This document shows positions 38,159 through 42,682 of a stretch of 42,682 nt of DNA, in pieces. Numbering within the stretch: the first letter of the stretch is position 1; each line of letters begins with the position of its first letter. Below the pieces are notes generated by a model. That model was not told where the DNA came from and did not search any database. It saw only the letters and a program-made list of their open reading frames with translations. This DNA is from Lysobacterales bacterium (GTDB taxonomy: Bacteria; Pseudomonadota; Gammaproteobacteria; Xanthomonadales; Xanthomonadaceae). The position numbers and the translations under genes were made by a program. The stretch lies in contig JAFLDZ010000028.1 of NCBI GenBank assembly GCA_017302135.1, positions 1 through 42,682 on the forward strand, read 5' to 3'.

Positions 38159-38188
38159 AGCCCGCCGCATGGCGGGCTTTTCGTTTTT
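38159..38188 (+). terminator. Rho-independent terminator of rpoD
   Basis: An 8-bp GC-rich stem (38159-38166 with 38171-38178), loop GCAT, then TTTCGTTTTT. It is 25 bases after the stop codon. Confidence 0.92.
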
Positions 38189-38244
38189 GCGGGGCATGCT
38201 GCGGGAATGCCTTCATGTGCGACTGCCGACACACTCCCTGACCC

Positions 38245-38270
38245 GTCGTCCCGGCGAAGGCCGGGACCCA
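38245..38270. repeat. Short palindromic intergenic repeat
   Basis: GTCCCGG (38248-38254) and CCGGGAC (38261-38267) flank CGAAGG. The form GTCGTCCCGGCGAAGGCCGG resembles the dispersed GTCATTCCCGCGAAGGCGGG repeats of many proteobacteria. It lies between the rpoD terminator and the tRNA. Confidence 0.55.
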
Positions 38271-38304
38271 GTTTTTCGCTTCGCTTTGCTAAGATTCCGC
38301 TCAC

Positions 38305-38377
38305 GGGCCTATAGCTCAATGGTTAGAGCAGAGGACTCATAATCCTTTGGTTCCAGGTTCGAGTCCTGGTGGGCCCA
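38305..38377 (+). tRNA. tRNA with CAU anticodon, probably tRNA-Ile2 (lysidine type)
   Basis: A complete 73-base cloverleaf. The acceptor GGGCCTA pairs with TGGGCCC (one U-G pair); the D arm is GCTC/GAGC; the anticodon stem-loop is GAGGA-CTCATAA-TCCTT with CAT; the T arm is CCAGG-TTCGAGT-CCTGG. C4-G69 and C5-G68 in the acceptor stem match the determinants reported for TilS, which favours Ile2 over elongator Met; this is inference. The bases after discriminator A73 are CAA, not CCA, so the 3' end must be added by the CCA enzyme. Loss of an encoded CCA is consistent with recombination or insertion at the 3' end. Confidence 0.9.
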
Positions 38378-39005
38378 CAACTAGGATGCAAACTGACTCC
38401 GTGTGTTCTGGAAGCCAAAGGTTGTCTGATTTGGCCAGAGGCAGGGGTCGGGCTCCCGGGGCGCCGGCTCCTTGGAAATCGGCTGCGCATGAGCAACGGC
38501 GCTATCTCTCTTGATGCTCATGTGGGTCTGCGCGGATGATTGGTCACCCTGTCGGAACTGACAGGTTGATTGGGCGACAGACGTTTGCTGATGTATGGAT
38601 GGCCACATGAGCGGTCGTCTGCTTTTAACCTTTCAGCGATATTCGCTGCCCAAGTCGAGTCGCCACATAGCCGCCTCTCGGAACCATGCAGAACTCCTCG
38701 AAGGAGGTCCCTGCAAAGCGGTGGACGCCATTCAAGCCTGGACGCACCGAGCAGGTCGGAGCGGTTCCTACTACGACTGATGGATGGCACGCGCTCAACT
38801 GCACGGAATCATTCCCACGAATCGCCGATTGAATGGATCGTCCTTTCCACGGTCAGCACAGCGAAGAAGATCGAAGGGTGTCATTCAAGAACTGCATCAA
38901 TCGCCACCGTATGGCGCGAAAGGAAGAGCAAGGCGTTTGCCGGTTCGACGCTAGATTCTTGTCAGCATTACCAGCGCAGGGCGCGAATATTTGGAGAGAT
39001 CGGAA
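38378..39005. other. Lower-GC region without a supported gene
   Basis: About 630 bases start right after the tRNA. Base composition is visibly less GC-rich than the chromosome to the left. Short open frames exist on both strands, but none has a ribosome binding site plus recognisable protein character, and the frames are Ser/Arg-rich, as expected of noncoding DNA. I see no integrase, transposase or long inverted repeat. GGAGAG (38993-38998) at the right end is the ribosome binding site of the next gene. It may hold remnants of a mobile element, or its regulatory region. Confidence 0.4.
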
Positions 39006-42000
39006 ATGAACAACTTCGATTCCAGCCTGACAACCGAGGCGGCGGGCAAACCGTTGGTGGAAATTTTGCGCGCCCCCCCCGAATGGCTGCTCGGTGTCTC
39101 GCCCGAAGCGGCGGACGCGCTAAGGGGCATTGGCATCGAGTCTATTTTCGATCTCGCCTCTTCGCGCATTTTCGAAAGTGCGCGTCTACTCGATGAGGCC
39201 GGGTCCGACCCGCAATCGGTCGTCTATCGTTTTGGTGTCGCGCCGGCCGACGTGGTGAATGCCCTGCCGCCGGGCGTCGCGCTCGGCGACTTACGCTATC
39301 AGACGCTCGAGATCATCGAGGGCGTATCGCCCGCCGCCGCGGTGACCTTGGCGGACGTGCTGAGCGTGAGGAACGTGCGGGACTTTGCGCTGTGGCCGCC
39401 GCATGCCGTGGCGCGGCGGCTAGTGCAGGCCGCATTCGTCCCTGAGATGCTGCCCGCGGCGGATCCGGAAGCGCCGGTCGACCTGTTGCCGAAGTCGGGC
39501 GTCTATCCGGTCGAACGCGTGTTCTACTCGATGCTAGTCTTCGATGGCGCACTGGATCGCGACCTGCCCGAGCTCGAAACGGCGACTCCGCTCAATCTCG
39601 CGCCCGTGCTTTCGGGTGAGAACATATTCAAGACGCCCGGCGAGGGCGCTCTTCTGACCTTTTCGCAGTCGTGGTACGCACAAGGCGTCGCGCTCGGTCA
39701 GCTGCTGCACAGCGTGGCTCTCGCGCCCGGAGAGAGTACCCGGATCGCGATGATCGACTGGTCGCGACGCACTACCGGGCGCCAGGACGAGAGCGTCGAC
39801 GAGACCGAATCGCTTTCGAACATTGCCGACCACACCCGCTCGCTCGCCGAGGTGACCAACGCAGTCGCTGCCGAGGCACAGTCAGGGTTCTCGCAGACCA
39901 ACATGACCAGTAGCTCGGAAGCCGAAGGAGATGCGTTCGGATTCAGCATGGGGCCATTTACTGTCGGCGACAGCGGCGGATCCGCGACTGCTCGCAGCAA
40001 CGCGATGAGCTTCTCCTCTTCTGCCGGTCGGCGCGAACTGTTCGGAGAGATGAAGCAGAACGTGGTCGACCGGACACATCAGCAGGCTCATGCGGCCCGT
40101 AATAGGCGCGCGAGCGTCGTTCGCGAGGTTTCCCAGGAAGAGCACGAATCCATCTCGACCCGGGCAGTGACCAACTACAATCACATGCACGCGCTGTCGG
40201 TACAGTACTACGAGATAGTGCAGATATATCGTGTGGCCGTGAACTTGTCGAAAGTCGATAAATGCCTTTTCGTCCCGCTCGCGCTGCTCGACTTCAGCGA
40301 TCATGACATCGTGCGGCGCTTCCATCCTTGGCTCCTCGCAGCAGCGATCGACGATGAGGCGCGCCGACTTATCTCGACCAACTATCGGATGGTCGAGCTC
40401 AAGACGCTCGGCAGCGGGCCGCTGTCGATCCGCAACGCCGGCATGGTGCCGTACCGCCTCAAGCAAGATTACAAGCTGGTCGAACTCCCTCCGGAAGCAC
40501 GCCTGCACAGCTTCTATCTGATGCCGGCGGGCGATCCCGCTGTCTCGCTGACGGTGAAACTGCGCGATGGGACGACGGCAGAAGTGCAGGCCAACGGCCA
40601 AGACCTTAACCTTCCTGATCGTCCGGCGTTGCGCGAGATCGCCTCGATCACTGGGACCAATCCGACCGCCAACCCATTCTCGTCCTACGTCGCACTGAAC
40701 TTCACGTTCGAAGGCTGGCCTTTCGGCATCGACGTTCAGATGGACATACCGAAAAGCACGACCGACTTGCCGCTTCTGGTATCGATGGGTGGCGGGGCTC
40801 GGGCCGAGTTGGTCGAGCATTTGAAGGCAAACCGCCTGCACTACAGCCAGGCGGCGTTTCTCGCGCTCGATCAAGCGGAAGTCGTTCTGCTGCTCTCGGC
40901 CTACAATTTCGGCGGCAAGCCGGTTTCCTCGATCATCGATCCCAAGCCGCTGACCGTAGCTGGCAACTACGTCGTGTTCCGCATGCGGCTGACGCCAGAT
41001 GCCGAATCCGGCGACACACAGGAAAAGGCCTGGGCCCGTTGGCTGCGCGAACACGGGCTGGATGAGATCCGGCAGTCTGAAGATCTGGTGCCACTCCCCA
41101 GCGGCGGAGTGTTCGCCGAAGCCGTTCCAGGGCGCTACAACTCGGCCGAGAAGCTCGACGTCACGCGGTTCTGGAACTGGCAGGACTCGCCGATTCCGAT
41201 CGTCGCGCCCGAGATCGCTGCGATACAGGCCGGCAGCAGGGCACAGCCCGAGGCCGATCTCAAAGCAGGACAATTCAGCCAGCCGCTCGTCAGCATTGTC
41301 AATCCCACCACTTTGCCCGACCCCACCGGGCTTGCCACGGCGTTCGGCACGATCGGAAATGGCAACATGTTCCGCGACATGAGCGGGCTCGCAGCCACGA
41401 TCGGTCTGGCACAGGCCGGGGCAGGCGCCGCAATCGACGCCACGACAGCCGGCCAGATTCAGGCCGGGGCCAATCTGGCAACCGCGGCCAAGAAGGATGT
41501 CGAAAAGTTCAAGGCAGCGCTGACCTTCGCTGCAGCAATGTTTGGTCGTGGAGGTACTGACACGTCACCGTCCACCATTTCCAACGAAGGCGCCAAGATA
41601 AACCATGGTAGAGACATGGATCGACGCGATGCATCGACGGCCATTGGTCAATCTGCACCTACTGGAACAGTATCGAATGGCGGTGCAAGCGGAGGCGGCG
41701 GATCAACACCGGCAGCAGCTTCACCACGCGTGAGTGGCACGAGCGGCGCTCAAGGCGGCGAGAGTGCTGCCTTTCAACGGGCGGTCTGGGGGAGCGACGG
41801 TCAATCGCGTGCCGAGATGATCAACACGATCAACTCCGAGCCAGTGATGTCACCGATGTTTCCTCCGCCACCGCCCCCGGTTGACCCCGAAATTTTCGAC
41901 TTTCAGATGGTAACGCCCGCGCCGGCCGATGGCACTCCGGGAGGCTGGAGTCAGACATCTTGCCTAGAAATTGGATTTCAACGGATGGGTGTCCGAATTC

Positions 42001-42314
42001 CGATTCGGATAGTTGTAGGAGTGCCAGGCCGCACAACTCGCCAAGGGCTGATCACAAAGCGACAGGCTCAGACGCAAGCCGCAAATGCCTGCTGGTTTTC
42101 AGCTTCCGCGTTATCGGTAGCCCTCAACAACGGAATGACGATTCCAAACTTGGAGCAGTGGTTCCGAGCGGAAATGCAAACCCAACTTCGGATCATGATC
42201 GATGTCTGCACGGTCACCGGATGTTCGGGCGGCGCAAAGGTGAAAACCCTGATCTTCGTTTCCCATGGCGATGCACTTCAAACCTTCGTCGAGTTGCCGC
42301 CCGACGAAGTGTGA
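39006..42314 (+). CDS. Large modular orphan protein of unknown function (1102 residues)
   Basis: GGAGAG lies 7 bases before ATG 39006. Two similar helical segments come first (GVSPEAADALRGIGIESIFD about 30-50, and GVSPAAAVTLADVLSVRNVR about 106-125), like helix-hairpin-helix or DUF4332-type repeats. Next is a conserved-looking core: SWYAQGVALGQLLHSVALAP with GESTRIAMIDWSRR (about 223-255), a Ser/Gly-rich stretch (295-340), and RTHQQAHAARNRRASVV plus NYNHMHALSVQYYEIVQIY (about 356-408). Beta-rich regions follow to about 670, then RFWNWQDSPIPIVAPEIAAI, a helical DMSGLAATIGLAQAGAGAAI segment, a Gly/Ser/Ala linker (850-925), a run of six Pro (about 953-958) and a distinct C-terminal domain (about 980-1102) with four Cys. 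No signal peptide or membrane helix is seen. ATA, CTA and AGA codons, rare in the neighbours, suggest transfer. I cannot name a function. Confidence 0.85.
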   Translation: MNNFDSSLTTEAAGKPLVEILRAPPEWLLGVSPEAADALRGIGIESIFDLASSRIFESARLLDEAGSDPQSVVYRFGVAPADVVNALPPGVALGDLRYQTLEIIEGVSPAAAVTLADVLSVRNVRDFALWPPHAVARRLVQAAFVPEMLPAADPEAPVDLLPKSGVYPVERVFYSMLVFDGALDRDLPELETATPLNLAPVLSGENIFKTPGEGALLTFSQSWYAQGVALGQLLHSVALAPGESTRIAMIDWSRRTTGRQDESVDETESLSNIADHTRSLAEVTNAVAAEAQSGFSQTNMTSSSEAEGDAFGFSMGPFTVGDSGGSATARSNAMSFSSSAGRRELFGEMKQNVVDRTHQQAHAARNRRASVVREVSQEEHESISTRAVTNYNHMHALSVQYYEIVQIYRVAVNLSKVDKCLFVPLALLDFSDHDIVRRFHPWLLAAAIDDEARRLISTNYRMVELKTLGSGPLSIRNAGMVPYRLKQDYKLVELPPEARLHSFYLMPAGDPAVSLTVKLRDGTTAEVQANGQDLNLPDRPALREIASITGTNPTANPFSSYVALNFTFEGWPFGIDVQMDIPKSTTDLPLLVSMGGGARAELVEHLKANRLHYSQAAFLALDQAEVVLLLSAYNFGGKPVSSIIDPKPLTVAGNYVVFRMRLTPDAESGDTQEKAWARWLREHGLDEIRQSEDLVPLPSGGVFAEAVPGRYNSAEKLDVTRFWNWQDSPIPIVAPEIAAIQAGSRAQPEADLKAGQFSQPLVSIVNPTTLPDPTGLATAFGTIGNGNMFRDMSGLAATIGLAQAGAGAAIDATTAGQIQAGANLATAAKKDVEKFKAALTFAAAMFGRGGTDTSPSTISNEGAKINHGRDMDRRDASTAIGQSAPTGTVSNGGASGGGGSTPAAASPRVSGTSGAQGGESAAFQRAVWGSDGQSRAEMINTINSEPVMSPMFPPPPPPVDPEIFDFQMVTPAPADGTPGGWSQTSCLEIGFQRMGVRIPIRIVVGVPGRTTRQGLITKRQAQTQAANACWFSASALSVALNNGMTIPNLEQWFRAEMQTQLRIMIDVCTVTGCSGGAKVKTLIFVSHGDALQTFVELPPDEV

Positions 42315-42376
42315 TTTGCGCTGTTGTCTTGCGCTGAGATCTGCCATGGTTTGCATCGAGATGCTGATCTAAGGCG

Positions 42377-42408
42377 CCAGTTCGAGTCCAGCGGGCGGCT
42401 CGAACTGG
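42377..42408. terminator. Hairpin after the large orphan gene
   Basis: A perfect 10-bp stem CCAGTTCGAG (42377-42386) with CTCGAACTGG (42399-42408) encloses a 12-base loop, about 60 bases past the stop codon. There is no T tract. It directly precedes the 144-bp tandem repeats. Confidence 0.5.
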
Positions 42409-42409
42409 A

Positions 42410-42682
42410 GATAAAGATCAGGACACCCACAGATCTCAACTGCAAAGTCGAAAATTAAGCAGGCTCGCCTCCGTCCGTCCCAAATGGACGAAGACCAGCA
42501 CGATTTAACGGAATCAGAATCCATCGCGCGCAGACCATTCTCCGGGTCGGGCCGATAAAGATCAGGACACCCACAGATCTCAACTGAAAAGTCGAAAATT
42601 AAGCAGGCTCGCCTCCGTCCGTCCCAAATGGACGAAGACCAGCACGATTTAACGGAATCAGAATCCATCGCGCGCAGACCAT
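42410..42682. repeat. 144-bp tandem direct repeat, second copy cut by the window end
   Basis: Copy 1 spans 42410-42553 and copy 2 starts at 42554. Over the 129 bases of copy 2 that can be seen there is one difference (C at 42443, A at 42587). Each unit contains GGAATCAGAATCC and a small CGTCC/GGACG stem. The unit is a multiple of three and open in one minus-strand frame, which starts and ends with no ribosome binding site, so I regard it as noncoding. The total copy number cannot be seen. Confidence 0.93.

Noticed and set aside
38378..39005. Small genes or a transposase remnant between the tRNA and the orphan gene
   Set aside because: No frame shows a ribosome binding site with recognisable protein sequence, and no terminal inverted repeats or target duplications could be found by eye.
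42377..42398. Remnant of the tRNA 3' end as an island attR
   Set aside because: It shares GTTCGAGTCC with the T arm of the tRNA at 38305, but this sequence is common to many tRNAs and the match does not extend to the acceptor stem.
42369..42668. Minus-strand open frame with a 48-residue repeat (MDSDSVKSCWSSS unit)
   Set aside because: The unit length happens to be a multiple of three; there is no ribosome binding site, and composition is not protein-like. A plus-strand frame is also open between stops in each unit.
42410..42682. CRISPR array or integron attC array
   Set aside because: The units are 144 bp and almost identical over their whole length, with no variable spacers and no attC-type core sites.

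Overview
The window looks like chromosomal DNA of a high-GC gammaproteobacterium of the Xanthomonadaceae/Lysobacterales type (Lysobacter- or Luteimonas-like). The basis is the gene neighbourhood (topA, tsaC, smg, dprA, a LysM protein, def, fmt, rsmB), the strong GC bias in third codon positions, lysine/alanine-rich protein tails, and secreted proteases with an extra cysteine-rich C-terminal module. The genus is an inference. The window starts inside one gene and stops inside a tandem repeat, so it could be a whole contig broken at repeats.

Layout. (1) 1-4337: three peptidase genes, namely the 3' end of a secreted M4 (thermolysin-type) metalloprotease, a secreted proteinase-K-like S8 protease with the same 81-residue C-terminal module, and an S8 protease without a signal peptide. 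(2) 4368-6160: a short-chain dehydrogenase divergent from a LysR regulator, with an inverted repeat between them. (3) 6168-10742, minus strand: topA, tsaC and two exported DUF4124 proteins. (4) 11082-14657, minus strand: an unknown exported protein, then an operon of GYF_2 and pilin-like membrane proteins ending in a GYF-RDD protein. (5) 14801-20874: smg, dprA and LysM on the minus strand, with def-fmt-rsmB divergent on the plus strand; these serve DNA uptake and recombination, N-terminal formyl-methionine metabolism and 16S rRNA methylation. (6) 20963-23577: an ArnT-like glycosyltransferase and an overlapping polysaccharide pyruvyl transferase-like gene. (7) 23591-27317: uup, a 32-residue lysine-rich protein, and selO.

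(8) 27385-35463: a surface-polysaccharide and envelope block. It has three glycosyltransferases, a UDP-glucuronate decarboxylase, a CDP-glycerol glycerophosphotransferase-like protein, two bacterial PH-domain membrane proteins and an LpxL-type acyltransferase. (9) 35631-38377: dtd, the housekeeping sigma factor gene rpoD with a clear extended -10 promoter and terminator, and a tRNA with a CAU anticodon.

(10) 38378-42682: immediately after the tRNA, whose 3' CCA is not encoded, the character changes. There are about 630 bases of lower-GC DNA with no gene I can support, then one large orphan gene (1102 codons) with codon use unlike its neighbours and a modular architecture I do not recognise, then a near-perfect 144-bp tandem repeat running off the end. 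This is the most likely acquired region and the best place to look for something undescribed. No integrase, insertion sequence or CRISPR array is visible.
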